DNA from: JBGAPH01 sp046349955
GTDB lineage: Bacteria; Planctomycetota; Planctomycetia; Pirellulales; JBGAPH01
NCBI GenBank assembly: GCA_046349955.1
Contig: JAXMBI010000010.1
Span: 124,001-188,000 of the forward strand
Length of the DNA stretch: 64,000 nt
Direction: 5' to 3'
In this document: piece by piece, positions 36,199-44,604 of the stretch
How positions within the stretch are numbered: the first letter of the stretch is position 1
Layout of the letters: the number at the start of each line of letters is the position of its first letter
Notes under the pieces: generated by a model
The model's input: only the letters and a program-made list of their open reading frames with translations
What the model was told of the DNA's origin: nothing
Database searches by the model: none
Translations under genes and position numbers: made by a program

Positions 36199-36720
36199 AT
36201 GAGCGCGTGGAACAAGCGGATCGCAGTGATGGCCCTGGCCTCGATCGCGGTTGGATTGCTGGGTCTGCCGGCCGGCTGGGCCAAGGCCCCGGAAAAGAAG
36301 CCCGACATCGTCGACACCGCAGTGAAGGCCAAGTCCTTCAAGACGCTGGTCGCGGCCGTCGAGGCCGCCGGGCTGGTCGAAACCCTCAAGGGCAAGGGCC
36401 CCTTTACCGTCTTCGCCCCGACCGACGAGGCGTTCGCCAAGCTGCCGGAAGGCACGATCGAAAAGCTGCTGAAGGACAAAGAGAAACTGACCGCAATCCT
36501 CACCTACCACGTCGTGCCCGGCGCCGTGCTCGCCAAGGACGTCGTCAAGCTCGAAGAAGCGGAGACGGTGCAGGGGGGCAAGGTGAAGATCAAGGTCGAG
36601 GAGGACGAGGTCTTCATCAACGGGGCGAAGGTGGTGAAGGCCGACATCGCTTGCTCCAACGGCGTGATTCACGTGATCGACTCCGTGCTCCTGCCTCCGG
36701 AGAAGGCCGCCAAGAAGTAG
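36199..36720 (+). CDS. Exported fasciclin-domain protein
   Basis: 173 residues from ATG 36199, 8 bases after AAGGAA; the frame is open further upstream but the start shown gives a signal peptide (VMALASIAVGLLGLPAGWAK). The single fasciclin (FAS1) domain is complete: FKTLVAAVEAAGLVETLKG, FTVFAPTDEAFAKLP, ILTYHVVPGAVLA, and the H2 motif NGVIHVIDSVLLP. FAS1 domains mediate adhesion; in several bacteria fasciclin genes respond to light or oxidative stress. It is divergent from the MerR/B12 gene and followed by a perfect hairpin. Confidence 0.94.
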   Translation: MSAWNKRIAVMALASIAVGLLGLPAGWAKAPEKKPDIVDTAVKAKSFKTLVAAVEAAGLVETLKGKGPFTVFAPTDEAFAKLPEGTIEKLLKDKEKLTAILTYHVVPGAVLAKDVVKLEEAETVQGGKVKIKVEEDEVFINGAKVVKADIACSNGVIHVIDSVLLPPEKAAKK

Positions 36721-36745
36721 CTGTTGTTGTGAGGATCCATTGCAC

Positions 36746-36779
36746 GGTTGGAGGCGAGACGCGCGGCTCGCCTCCAACC
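36746..36779 (+). terminator. Perfect 13-bp hairpin after the fasciclin gene
   Basis: GGTTGGAGGCGAG (36746-36758) pairs perfectly with 36767-36779 across an 8-base loop, 25 bases after the stop. There is no U-tract, so it may be Rho-assisted or a stability hairpin. It separates the fasciclin gene from the sigma-factor gene 100 bases on. Confidence 0.65.
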
Positions 36780-36878
36780 ACGCTTGGGGGGCGCCAAGAA
36801 TCGGCATTGGATGGTTCGCAGGGGGCTGGAGCAGGCCGCGTGGCCCGCCCGACAAAGACCTAATCGAGGAGCAACCCC

Positions 36879-37856
36879 ATGACCGCGATCCGCCGGCCTG
36901 CCCAGGGCCGCCCCGCCCGCCAACCGTCGGCCGCCGTGCGTTCGCCCGTGAACCACGAAATGCGGTTGCGTGCGGCCGCGCTCGTGGCCCTGGAAATTGA
37001 GTACATCGCCAGCCCCGAATTCGGCGATGCCCAACGAGTTGTCGAGATCGAGGCCGACCGCGGCTTGCCGGCCGACTTCGCCTTGCGAGAGTCGGATGCA
37101 GGCCTGCGCAAGGCCCGCAAGAATCTGCCTCCCTACTTAGCCAGCCTCTTCACCACGCGGTTGCTGCCGGCCGACGAAGAGCGGCGGCTGTTTCGCCGCA
37201 TGAACTACGCCAAGTTCAAGGCCGACCAACTGCGTCAGGAGCTCAACCCGCGCCGAGCGCGGCGGGCGGTCGTCGAGGAGATCGAGGCGCTCGTCGACGA
37301 GGCTGAGCAAATCCGCGGGCTGCTGATCCGGGCCAATCTTCGGCTGGTCGTGTCGATCGCCAAGCGATTTGTCGACTCCTCGAACACCTTCTACGAGCTG
37401 GTGAGCGACGGCAATATCTCGCTGATCCGCGCCGTCGAGAAGTTCGACTACTACCTCGGCAACCGCTTCAGCACGTACGCCACCTATGCCGTCCGCCGCA
37501 ACTTCTTCCGCACGGTCATCAAACGCCGCGAGGACCGGCAGCGCTGCCCTCTGGCCGACGAAGAACTGCTCGCCACGGCTGCACCGGTCGACGATCCCGA
37601 GACCTTGGGCGAAAAGCAGGTGCTCGACCTCCGCCACCGCCTGGCCGGCCTGCTCCACCGCCTGAACGACCGCGAGCGGAGCGTGGTGCAGGCCCGCTTC
37701 GGCTTCGGCGGCGACGGCCGCCTGAAGACGTTCCAGCAGCTCGGCGACGAGTTCGGCGTCTGCAAAGAGCGGGTTCGGCAGATTCAGGTGCGGGCGATGG
37801 AAAAGCTGCGCCTGCTGGCGGAAGAAGCCCACTTGGACACATTCGGGGACGACTGA
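36879..37856 (+). CDS. Sigma-70-family sigma factor lacking region 3
   Basis: 325 residues from ATG 36879, 8 bases after GAGGAGC. A basic N-terminal extension (1-85) is followed by a region 1.2-like helix, region 2 (146-212; IRGLLIRANLRLVVSIAKRF and SDGNISLIRAVEKFDYYLG) and region 4 (250-313; LNDRERSVVQARFGF and VCKERVRQIQVRAMEKLR). Only about 37 residues separate regions 2 and 4, so region 3 is missing. The melting/-10 motif reads YATYAVRRNFFRTV rather than the housekeeping YATWWIRQ, so it should recognise other promoters. It is 6 bases upstream of an SDR gene. No anti-sigma gene is adjacent. Confidence 0.9.
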   Translation: MTAIRRPAQGRPARQPSAAVRSPVNHEMRLRAAALVALEIEYIASPEFGDAQRVVEIEADRGLPADFALRESDAGLRKARKNLPPYLASLFTTRLLPADEERRLFRRMNYAKFKADQLRQELNPRRARRAVVEEIEALVDEAEQIRGLLIRANLRLVVSIAKRFVDSSNTFYELVSDGNISLIRAVEKFDYYLGNRFSTYATYAVRRNFFRTVIKRREDRQRCPLADEELLATAAPVDDPETLGEKQVLDLRHRLAGLLHRLNDRERSVVQARFGFGGDGRLKTFQQLGDEFGVCKERVRQIQVRAMEKLRLLAEEAHLDTFGDD

Positions 37857-37862
37857 GCTGCC

Positions 37863-38624
37863 ATGGACGCAAACCCCGCGCAGGCGCCAGCATACTTGGT
37901 GTTCGGCGCCACCGGCGGCATTGGAGGCTGCCTGGCGCGGCGACTTTCGGCAGGCGGCGGGCGATTGTTTCTCTCGGCCCAGAACAGCGAACGGCTCGAA
38001 TCCCTGGCTCGCGAGTTGCGCTGTCCGTTCCATGCGGCCGACGTGCGCGATTCGGATGCCGTGAACGCGGCTTTCGCCATGGCTGCCAAAAGCCTGGGGC
38101 CCTTGGACGGAGTGGCCCATTGCGTGGGCTCGATTCTCCTCCGACCGGCGCACGCCACGAGCGACGCCCAGTGGGCCGACACTCTGGCGCTGAATCTGAC
38201 TTCCGCCTTCCGCGTCCTGCGCGCGGCCGTCGGCGCCTTGCGCTCTCCTGGGGGCTCGGTGGTGCTCGTTTCGAGCGCCGCGGCCGAAGTCGGGCTGCCC
38301 AACCACGAGGCGATCGCGGCGGCGAAAGCCGGCGTGATCGGGCTCGGGCGCTCGGCCGCGGCCACCTACGCTCCCCGCGGGATTCGCGTCAACGTGGTGT
38401 CTCCCGGGCTTACCCAAACCACTCTGGTGGCGCCTCTGCTCGAGAATGAGCTGTCGGCCAAAGCCTCATTAGCCATGCACCCGCTGGGCCGATTGGGAGA
38501 ACCCGCGGACGTTGCGGCGGCCATCGCCTGGTTGTTGGATCCCGAGCAGAGTTGGGTCACAGGACAAGTGCTGGGGGTCGACGGCGGGCTGGCTACCCTG
38601 CGCGGCCGGTCCGCAGTGCGGTAG
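37863..38624 (+). CDS. Short-chain dehydrogenase-like protein lacking the catalytic tyrosine
   Basis: 253 residues. NAD(P)-binding FGATGGIGG (14-22), NLTS (111-114), the SS pair at 137-138 and the Lys155 of the active site are present, but the position of the catalytic Tyr (four residues before Lys) is Ile151 in NHEAIAAAKAG. The usual NNAG segment reads HCVGS. The fold is complete (GGLA end motif LGVDGGLATL). Such proteins cannot use normal SDR catalysis; they may bind dinucleotide or a small ligand as a sensor, or use another residue. It is 6 bases after the sigma gene, so the two are co-transcribed. Confidence 0.82.
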   Translation: MDANPAQAPAYLVFGATGGIGGCLARRLSAGGGRLFLSAQNSERLESLARELRCPFHAADVRDSDAVNAAFAMAAKSLGPLDGVAHCVGSILLRPAHATSDAQWADTLALNLTSAFRVLRAAVGALRSPGGSVVLVSSAAAEVGLPNHEAIAAAKAGVIGLGRSAAATYAPRGIRVNVVSPGLTQTTLVAPLLENELSAKASLAMHPLGRLGEPADVAAAIAWLLDPEQSWVTGQVLGVDGGLATLRGRSAVR

Positions 38625-38690
38625 AATGAAGCGGAGCCACAGGCGAGCGCCGGTGGCCGGATTTTCGCCTCCCCTCCTCCTGATGTTCGC

Positions 38691-39002
38691 ATGACCGCAT
38701 CCCTCGATTCGATGCACCACGTGGCCATTTCGGTCGACGACATTGCCAAGGCCGTCGACTGGTACACGAAGACGTTCCGCTGTGAAATCGCCTACCAGGA
38801 TCCGACCTGGGCGCTGCTCAAGTTCGCCAACCTGAGTATGGCGCTCGTGATTCCCGCTCAGCACCCGCCGCACGTGGCCTTCAGCAGCCCGCGGGCGGAA
38901 GAGTTTGGCGAGCTGCGCCCCCACCGCGACGGCACGCGCAGCGTCTACATCGCCGATCCGGCGGGCAACGCCGTGGAGATCATGGACGAGTCGAGCCTGT
39001 GA
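38691..39002 (+). CDS. VOC-family (glyoxalase-like) protein
   Basis: 103 residues, one VOC module. SMHHVAISVDDIAKAVDWYT is the first beta-alpha-beta with the metal His; the C-terminus RSVYIADPAGNAVEIMDES has the paired Glu. The middle is short and the second His is not obvious, so the metal site is uncertain. It might be a dioxygenase, epimerase or glyoxalase. Its stop overlaps the next start by 4 bases (GTGA), so it is translationally coupled to the aminotransferase and may act in the same reaction sequence. Confidence 0.85.
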   Translation: MTASLDSMHHVAISVDDIAKAVDWYTKTFRCEIAYQDPTWALLKFANLSMALVIPAQHPPHVAFSSPRAEEFGELRPHRDGTRSVYIADPAGNAVEIMDESSL

Positions 39003-40153
39003 CGGCGCGCCGGCCCACGGTTTCCGCCGCCGACTGGTCGCTCGATCCATCGGTCGCCTATCTCAACCACGGCTCGTTTGGGGCCGTGCCGCGCGTTGTG
39101 CAGGCCGAGCAGCGCCGCTGGCTGGAGCTGCTGCAAACGCAGCCGATGGACTATCTCGTCCGGCATTGGCATGCCCGGCTCGACGAAGCGGCCGAGCGCC
39201 TGGCAGGGTTTGTGGGCGCGCGGGGGAGCGATCTCGTGCCGGTCGACAACGCCACGGCCGGCATGAACGCCGTGGCCGAGAGCTTTGCCCTCTCTCCCGG
39301 CGACGAGGTCTTGCTCAACGTTCACGAGTACGGGGCGGTCAGGCGGATTTGGGAGCGGGCTTGCCGGCGGGTCAGCGCCAAAGTTTGTGACGCACCGCTG
39401 CCGTGGCCGCTGCGCGAGCCGCAGGAGCTGGTCGAGGCGATGCTCGCTGCGATCACGCCCCGCACGCGCCTCGTGGTGGTGAGTCACATCACGTCGCCGA
39501 CGGCGCTGATCTTTCCCGTGGCCGAACTCTGCCGGCGGTTGCGGGAGCGCGGCGTGGCGGTGTGCATCGACGGGCCGCATGCTTTGGCGGTGTTGCCGCT
39601 CGACCTCGCGGGTTTGGACTGCGACTACTACACGGCGAGTTGCCACAAGTGGCTGGCGGCGCCCATTGGTTCCGGGTTTCTCTACGTCCATCCGCGGCGC
39701 CAGGCCGACATGCAACCGCCCATCCTGAGTTGGGGACGTCCGGCGCCGCAAGCCGAGCCCACCTGGCGCGACGAGTTCACGTGGTCCGGCACGCGCGACC
39801 TCTCAGCGTTTCTCAGTGTGCCGAGGGCAATCGAGTTCCTGGAGGCCGCGGGGCTCGAGGAGTTCCGCCGGCACGGCCATGCCTTGGCTGGCGAGGCACA
39901 ACACCGTGTGGCCGAGTTCACGGGGCTCGAGCCGCTCGTGCCGGAGGGCATAGGCTGGTATGGCACGATGGCGGCTATGCCGCTGCCGCCTGGGGACCCC
40001 GAATCCTTGCACCAAACGCTGCGGCGCGAGTATGGCGTCGAAGTCCCTGTGTTCGACTGGCAAGGGCAACGGCTGATCCGCGTCTCTTGCCACTGGTACA
40101 ACACCACAGAGGACCTCGACCGTTTGCTGGCGGCCCTGCGGAAGGCGCTGTGA
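38999..40153 (+). CDS. Class V aminotransferase (isopenicillin-N epimerase-like)
   Basis: 384 residues from a GTG that overlaps the previous stop. Pyridoxal-phosphate fold type I: YLNHGSFGAVP at the start, VDNATAGMNAV, VVSHITSPTALIFPV, VCIDGPHAL with the PLP-Asp, and SCHKWLAAPIGSGFLYV with the Lys that forms the Schiff base. Closest to the isopenicillin-N epimerase/Cys-desulfurase-like side of the family. The substrate is unknown: amino-acid epimerisation or Cys-S chemistry are both possible. Co-translated with the VOC gene. Confidence 0.93.
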   Translation: MTARRPTVSAADWSLDPSVAYLNHGSFGAVPRVVQAEQRRWLELLQTQPMDYLVRHWHARLDEAAERLAGFVGARGSDLVPVDNATAGMNAVAESFALSPGDEVLLNVHEYGAVRRIWERACRRVSAKVCDAPLPWPLREPQELVEAMLAAITPRTRLVVVSHITSPTALIFPVAELCRRLRERGVAVCIDGPHALAVLPLDLAGLDCDYYTASCHKWLAAPIGSGFLYVHPRRQADMQPPILSWGRPAPQAEPTWRDEFTWSGTRDLSAFLSVPRAIEFLEAAGLEEFRRHGHALAGEAQHRVAEFTGLEPLVPEGIGWYGTMAAMPLPPGDPESLHQTLRREYGVEVPVFDWQGQRLIRVSCHWYNTTEDLDRLLAALRKAL

Positions 40154-40223
40154 CTGGGCGGCGGTCCGAATCCGCCGAACCTCTCTTGACCGGCATTCGC
40201 TGCGTCCCTAAGCTCCCCGCCCT

Positions 40224-41504
40224 ATGTTGGGCAAACTGTCATTCATCGGGGTCGGGATCACGCTCCTCGTGGCGACGGCCGCTGCCGCGGCCGAAAACGC
40301 GCCGGACAGCGCGGGCGTGCTCGTGTTGCGCAACGGAAACGTGATCACGGGCCAAGTCGTGCGCGCCGGCGACTACTACCTGATCAGCGGCCAGGGCGTG
40401 GAAACCCGCCTGCGGGCAGGCGACGTCGACTTCTTTTGCCGCGACTTGCAAGAGGCCTACAGCCGCAAGCGGCTGGCCGTGGCTGCCGACGACTGGGAGG
40501 GACGCTTTGCGCTGGCGACTTGGTGTCTAAGGCACGATGTGCTCGACGGCGCCGAGGAGCAAATCCGGGCGATCCTGGCCGTCGCCCCGCAGAGCCGGCG
40601 GGCCGACGGCCTGGCCAAGCAGATCGCCGAACGCCGCCGCGACCTGACGACTCCGCGCGCGAAAGCCGAGGCCGGTCCCGTGGGACCGCGAAGTTCCGAT
40701 CTCGAATTGCTCGTGCGCGGGCTGCCGGCCAGCACCGTTTCCGATTTCACCGACGTCATCCAGCCGTTACTGCTCAACAACTGCGCGGCCACCGGCTGCC
40801 ACGGCCCGCGCTCGACGGCCGAGTTCCGGCTGCTCAAGCCGAGCCGCGGCCCAAGCCGGCGGCTGACGCACCGCAACCTGCACGCGACGGTCGCCTGGAT
40901 CGATCGCGCCGATCCGGCCCGCAGCCGCCTGCTCACCGCAGCCGGCGAACCGCATGGCGGACTGAGCCTGCCGGTGTTCAGCCGCACCAAGGCCACGCAC
41001 TATCGTCAACTCGCCTCCTGGATCGCCGGTTTCGGCAGCGCCGCTCAGGCCGAAAGCCAAGAACCGGCGCCGCTTTCTAGTCCGGTGCCGCTGGCCATGT
41101 CGCCGCTGAGCGACGCCACCGCGCTGCGCCCCGTGGCGAGTCGCCAAGGTCGCCTGAGGCGCATGGGCACAGGCCGTGCGCCCGAGCCGCTGGCGGACCA
41201 AGCGCAGTCGGGCGTGGCACAAGCTGCCTGGTTCGATGCACCCTCTTCCAGCGGACAAACTAGTGCGCCGCGCACGGCCGCCAGGCCCGCCGCGCAGCGT
41301 GGCGGCGATCCGCTCGATCCGGAGATCTTCAACCGCCAATTCGCCCCGCCGGCAGCCACGCCGCTCGACGCCCTGGACGACCGGGCCGTTGAGCAGGCTT
41401 CGTTCGAGCGCCCCGCGGCGCCCGGCGTCGCCGACGAGCAGGCCACCATCGACGCTGTGGAAGCGGAGCTGCGTTCGCTCGGCATGAGCGCGGCCGACGA
41501 GTAG
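40224..41504 (+). CDS. Exported planctomycete protein with CxxxxCH heme-like motif
   Basis: 426 residues. Signal peptide: FIGVGITLLVATAAAAAE. After a helical region is LLLNNCAATGCHGPRSTAEF (about 188-207), a C-x4-C-H motif like those in planctomycete cytochrome-type domains; the standard heme site is CxxCH, so heme binding with four spacer residues is unusual but recurs in this phylum. Residues 280-426 are Ala/Pro/Arg-rich and probably disordered. Role possibly in surface redox or binding. No neighbour helps. 71 bases after the aminotransferase gene, same strand, with no hairpin between. Confidence 0.7.
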   Translation: MLGKLSFIGVGITLLVATAAAAAENAPDSAGVLVLRNGNVITGQVVRAGDYYLISGQGVETRLRAGDVDFFCRDLQEAYSRKRLAVAADDWEGRFALATWCLRHDVLDGAEEQIRAILAVAPQSRRADGLAKQIAERRRDLTTPRAKAEAGPVGPRSSDLELLVRGLPASTVSDFTDVIQPLLLNNCAATGCHGPRSTAEFRLLKPSRGPSRRLTHRNLHATVAWIDRADPARSRLLTAAGEPHGGLSLPVFSRTKATHYRQLASWIAGFGSAAQAESQEPAPLSSPVPLAMSPLSDATALRPVASRQGRLRRMGTGRAPEPLADQAQSGVAQAAWFDAPSSSGQTSAPRTAARPAAQRGGDPLDPEIFNRQFAPPAATPLDALDDRAVEQASFERPAAPGVADEQATIDAVEAELRSLGMSAADE

Positions 41505-41511
41505 TCGGCGG

Positions 41512-42129
41512 CTATTTGCTGCGCAAAGCCCATGTCACGGGCGATGGCCCCGGCGATCGCTGGCTGACCTCGAGGCCGAGTTCGGTCTGCGTGTTGTAGC
41601 GGGCCGGAATCTTCCGCTTGGGATGCGTGATCCGCACACGGTAAACGCCCGGCCGCACCACGCGGAGCTGCCGCACTTGCTCGGGCAGCGTTTGCGGGTC
41701 GGATTGCAGGTCTCCGCTCCCAGCATCGCTCGCTGTGCCTTGCGCGGTCGGGATCGTCTCGGCCAGGCAGGGCTCGGGTTCGAGCGATACTTCAGCGCCT
41801 GGCAGCGGCTGTCCATCGAGCAACACGCGGAAGCCCACCTGCACCATGCCGAGCCGGTCGTCGACCCAGGTTTGCACGCCGGCGGCCAGCTCATCGCGAT
41901 CGAGCGATTTGTCCGCGTTCGCGTCGCAACGGGCGAGCAGCAGCCGCAAGCCGGCACAATCGGCGAGTTCTTGTTGTGAGAGCTGCGAGTCGCCGTTTTT
42001 GTCGTGAAGCTCAATCGCCTTGGCGGCCGTGGCCGAGGGATCGAACTCCGGCGCATGGACACGGGCAGGGCTGCCGGAACAACCGGCGGCAAGGAGCAGG
42101 AGCGAGGCGGCGGCAATCAGTCGGCTCAC
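41512..42129 (-). CDS. EF-hand lipoprotein
   Basis: 205 residues from a GTG at 42129 that overlaps the stop of the DUF1559 gene by 3 bases. N-terminal lipobox: LIAAASLLLLAAGCSGS. Two EF-hand-type loops are visible: DKNGDSQLSQQEL (about 44-56) and DANADKSLDRDEL (about 69-81). The rest is a beta domain with QVGFRVLLDGQPLPGAEVSL, a carboxypeptidase-regulatory-like fold. It is probably a calcium-binding outer lipoprotein. The overlap with the DUF1559 gene suggests coupled translation and joint function. Confidence 0.85.
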   Translation of the reverse strand: MSRLIAAASLLLLAAGCSGSPARVHAPEFDPSATAAKAIELHDKNGDSQLSQQELADCAGLRLLLARCDANADKSLDRDELAAGVQTWVDDRLGMVQVGFRVLLDGQPLPGAEVSLEPEPCLAETIPTAQGTASDAGSGDLQSDPQTLPEQVRQLRVVRPGVYRVRITHPKRKIPARYNTQTELGLEVSQRSPGPSPVTWALRSK

Positions 42130-43112
42130 AGCTCGGACTCGCTGATCGGCTGGCCATCCTCTCGGTTCGCCAGGCGGCGATGGACGTCGGCGCTCAGTTC
42201 GTAACGCAGACCGCGCACCGAGCCGTCGCAGAGGGCCATGTTGAAGCCGCCCGGGTGGGCGCCGCCGAAGCTCCAGAAGAGAGCGAGGCCTGGGGTGTCG
42301 CGCGCAGGCGGCACGTGGCCCCAGCCGTGCAAATCGTAGTCGTCGGCCCCCAGGGCCGGCTCGTCGTCGCTGAAGTCGTTGCCACTTTCGTAGTTGTCGG
42401 GGTTCAGATACTTGTCGCCCACCATGTAGGTGTTGCTTGTCCCGTCTTCGATCTGGGCGAGCCGAATCATGCTCCGCTGGTGGGCAACGCCGTTGACTTG
42501 AGCGAAAGCGCTGTCGGGCTGAAAGCCCTGCATTTTGTCGGCCGCATTCCAATCGCCGGGCCCTGTGCCATAGAAGACGGGGTTCGAGCCGGCGTTCACC
42601 TTGTAGCACGAGCGATACCAGCCGAACTCCAGGCTGGGCGGCTTCAGGGTGTTGACCATCCAATCTCGGCTCGCCCGCACGGCGAAGACCTTGGCCTGCC
42701 GCTTCGAAGGGCACGAGAGCATGCCCAGCGGCGTTTGAATCATTTGCAGGGCCAGCTTTCCCTTGTCGTTGTTGGGCCGGCCGTGCCCCAGTCCTTTGCC
42801 CAAATCGTAAAGGGTCTGCTGCTCGAGGAACGGCAGCGCGTTGTAGAAGTAGCCGCCTGGCTGGTCTTGACCGGTTCCTTGGTCTGGGTCGCCGACCCAG
42901 ATGTAGCCCCAGCCGCCGCTCGGCAAATGCTTCGTTCGGTCGACATGCACGAGCGAGGCCAAGGCCACCTGCTTGAGATGGTTGACGCACTGCACGCGCC
43001 GGGCCGATTCCCGCGCCGATTGCACAGCCGGGAGCAGCAGCGAGATCAAGACGCCGATGATGGCGATCACGACCAACAGCTCGACCAGCGTAAAGCCTTT
43101 GCGTTGGACCAT
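42126..43112 (-). CDS. DUF1559 prepilin-like exported protein
   Basis: 328 residues. QRKGFTLVELLVVIAIIGVL is the prepilin signal, cleavage before Phe. The conserved DUF1559 patterns ARRVQCVNHLKQVALA, TPLGMLSCPSKR, GTSNTYMVGDKY and GALGADDYDLHGWG, and the end signature FNMALCDGSVRGLRYEL are present. Second paralogue in the window (first at 29374). Co-translated with the EF-hand lipoprotein. Confidence 0.93.
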   Translation of the reverse strand: MVQRKGFTLVELLVVIAIIGVLISLLLPAVQSARESARRVQCVNHLKQVALASLVHVDRTKHLPSGGWGYIWVGDPDQGTGQDQPGGYFYNALPFLEQQTLYDLGKGLGHGRPNNDKGKLALQMIQTPLGMLSCPSKRQAKVFAVRASRDWMVNTLKPPSLEFGWYRSCYKVNAGSNPVFYGTGPGDWNAADKMQGFQPDSAFAQVNGVAHQRSMIRLAQIEDGTSNTYMVGDKYLNPDNYESGNDFSDDEPALGADDYDLHGWGHVPPARDTPGLALFWSFGGAHPGGFNMALCDGSVRGLRYELSADVHRRLANREDGQPISESEL

Positions 43113-43191
43113 GCCCTATGCCTTTTCGTGGAGAAGATCCGCCCAGCAGCCAGCCTAAGGCCCCCTCCCAGACCGGTCAAATAGAATCGAC

Positions 43192-44604
43192 TTAAGCCAG
43201 CAATTCCGCAATCGGCCGCCCGGCCGCGATCGGCAGCGGGCGGTCGGCGGGGTCGCGCACTTCCGTGCCGGGGTCGATGCCAAGGAGCGCGAACATCGTG
43301 GCCGCCAGGTCGTCGGGACGGACCGGGTCGCGCTCGGGGAAGGCGCCGTTCTTGTCCGAGGCGCCGTAGACGAAACCGCGCTTGATGCCGCCGCCGGCCA
43401 GCAGCACGGTGTAGCACTGCGGCCAGTGGTCGCGGCTGATGTTGTCGTTGATCTTCGGCGTGCGGCCGAACTCCCCCATCCAGATCACGAGCGTTTCGTC
43501 GAGCAGGCCGCGCTCGTCGAGATCGGTGAGGAAGGTCGGCAAAGTTTGGTCGGTGATCGGCAGGTGCCGTTCCTCGATGATCGGGTACATCCGCGTGTTG
43601 TTGAAGCCGTGGGTATCCCAACCGCCGCTGTCGGTGCTTTGGCCGCCGATGTTGTCGGAGAAATACACGGTGACGAACTTCACGCCTGACTCCACGAGCC
43701 GCCGGGCAAGCAACAGGCTCTGCCCATAGGTGTGGCGGCCATACGCGTCCTTGAGCTTCTCGGGCTCGGCGGAAAGATCGAACGCCCGCCGCACCGCGTC
43801 GCTCGAGAGCATGCCGAGAGCGCGGTCGTAGTAGGCGTCGAGCCCCTGGGCTACGGCCGAGGTTTCCAGGAGCCGCGTTTGCCGGTCGACGATCCGCTGT
43901 AGCTCGCGCCGCCGGTCGAGCCGGGCGGCGCTTAGGTTCGCCGGCAGGCTCAGCTCGGGGAGCTTGAAGTCGGGCGCCGCAGGGTCTTCGGTCACGAGCA
44001 GCGGATCGTGCGCCTTGCCGAGAAAGCTGGCGTGTTGCCCCGGCGTGGGAATGCCGTCGCTGATCACATAGGGATAGGCCACGTACGTGGGCAGCCCCGC
44101 CGGACCGGGGGCCAAGCGGTCGACCACGGAGCCATACGAAGGGAAAAGGTCGAGCGAATCGCGGAGGCGGATGTCGTCGAGCGGCGGCGCGTGCCCCGTG
44201 AGGGCATAGTAGGCCGCCGAGTTGTGGTTCTTCATCTCATGGTGGACGCTCCGCACCAGGCAGACCTTGTCCATGATCTGCGCGCAGCGCGGCAAATGCT
44301 CGCAGACCGGCAAGCCTGGCACGTTCGACGAGATCGACTTCAAGGGGCCGCGAATCTGCTCCGGGGCGCCGGGCTTCATATCGAACGTGTCGAGATGGCT
44401 GGGCCCGCCGAACTGGAACAGGAAGATCACGTGCTTGGCGCGGGCCTTCGGCGCCGCGGCCGGGGCTTCGCCCGCCTGGAGGAGCTTGGGCAGGGTAAGC
44501 CCCAGCAACCCCGCCCCGCCAATCTTGAGAGCCGCCCGGCGACCCAGGCCCTGACGATCCAGGACGGTTGAGCGGTAGCTCGGGCAGGCGAATGAGCGCG
44601 GCAT
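43192..44604 (-). CDS. DUF1501 exported protein
   Basis: 470 residues. N-terminal twin-Arg-like export signal GRRAALKIGGAGLLGLTLPKL. The DUF1501 fold, related to sulfatases/alkaline phosphatases, begins with HVIFLFQFGGPSHLDTFDMKP; later GHAPPLDDIRL, GGWDTHGFNNTRM, WMGEFGRTPKIN and DHWPQCYTVLLAGGGIKRG are the domain hallmarks. The residues that would bind metals in alkaline phosphatase relatives (DTFD, DTHG, GEFGRTP) are in place. Planctomycetes carry many; they are usually paired with a DUF1553 cytochrome gene, which is absent here. Single gene. Confidence 0.95.
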   Translation of the reverse strand: MPRSFACPSYRSTVLDRQGLGRRAALKIGGAGLLGLTLPKLLQAGEAPAAAPKARAKHVIFLFQFGGPSHLDTFDMKPGAPEQIRGPLKSISSNVPGLPVCEHLPRCAQIMDKVCLVRSVHHEMKNHNSAAYYALTGHAPPLDDIRLRDSLDLFPSYGSVVDRLAPGPAGLPTYVAYPYVISDGIPTPGQHASFLGKAHDPLLVTEDPAAPDFKLPELSLPANLSAARLDRRRELQRIVDRQTRLLETSAVAQGLDAYYDRALGMLSSDAVRRAFDLSAEPEKLKDAYGRHTYGQSLLLARRLVESGVKFVTVYFSDNIGGQSTDSGGWDTHGFNNTRMYPIIEERHLPITDQTLPTFLTDLDERGLLDETLVIWMGEFGRTPKINDNISRDHWPQCYTVLLAGGGIKRGFVYGASDKNGAFPERDPVRPDDLAATMFALLGIDPGTEVRDPADRPLPIAAGRPIAELLA

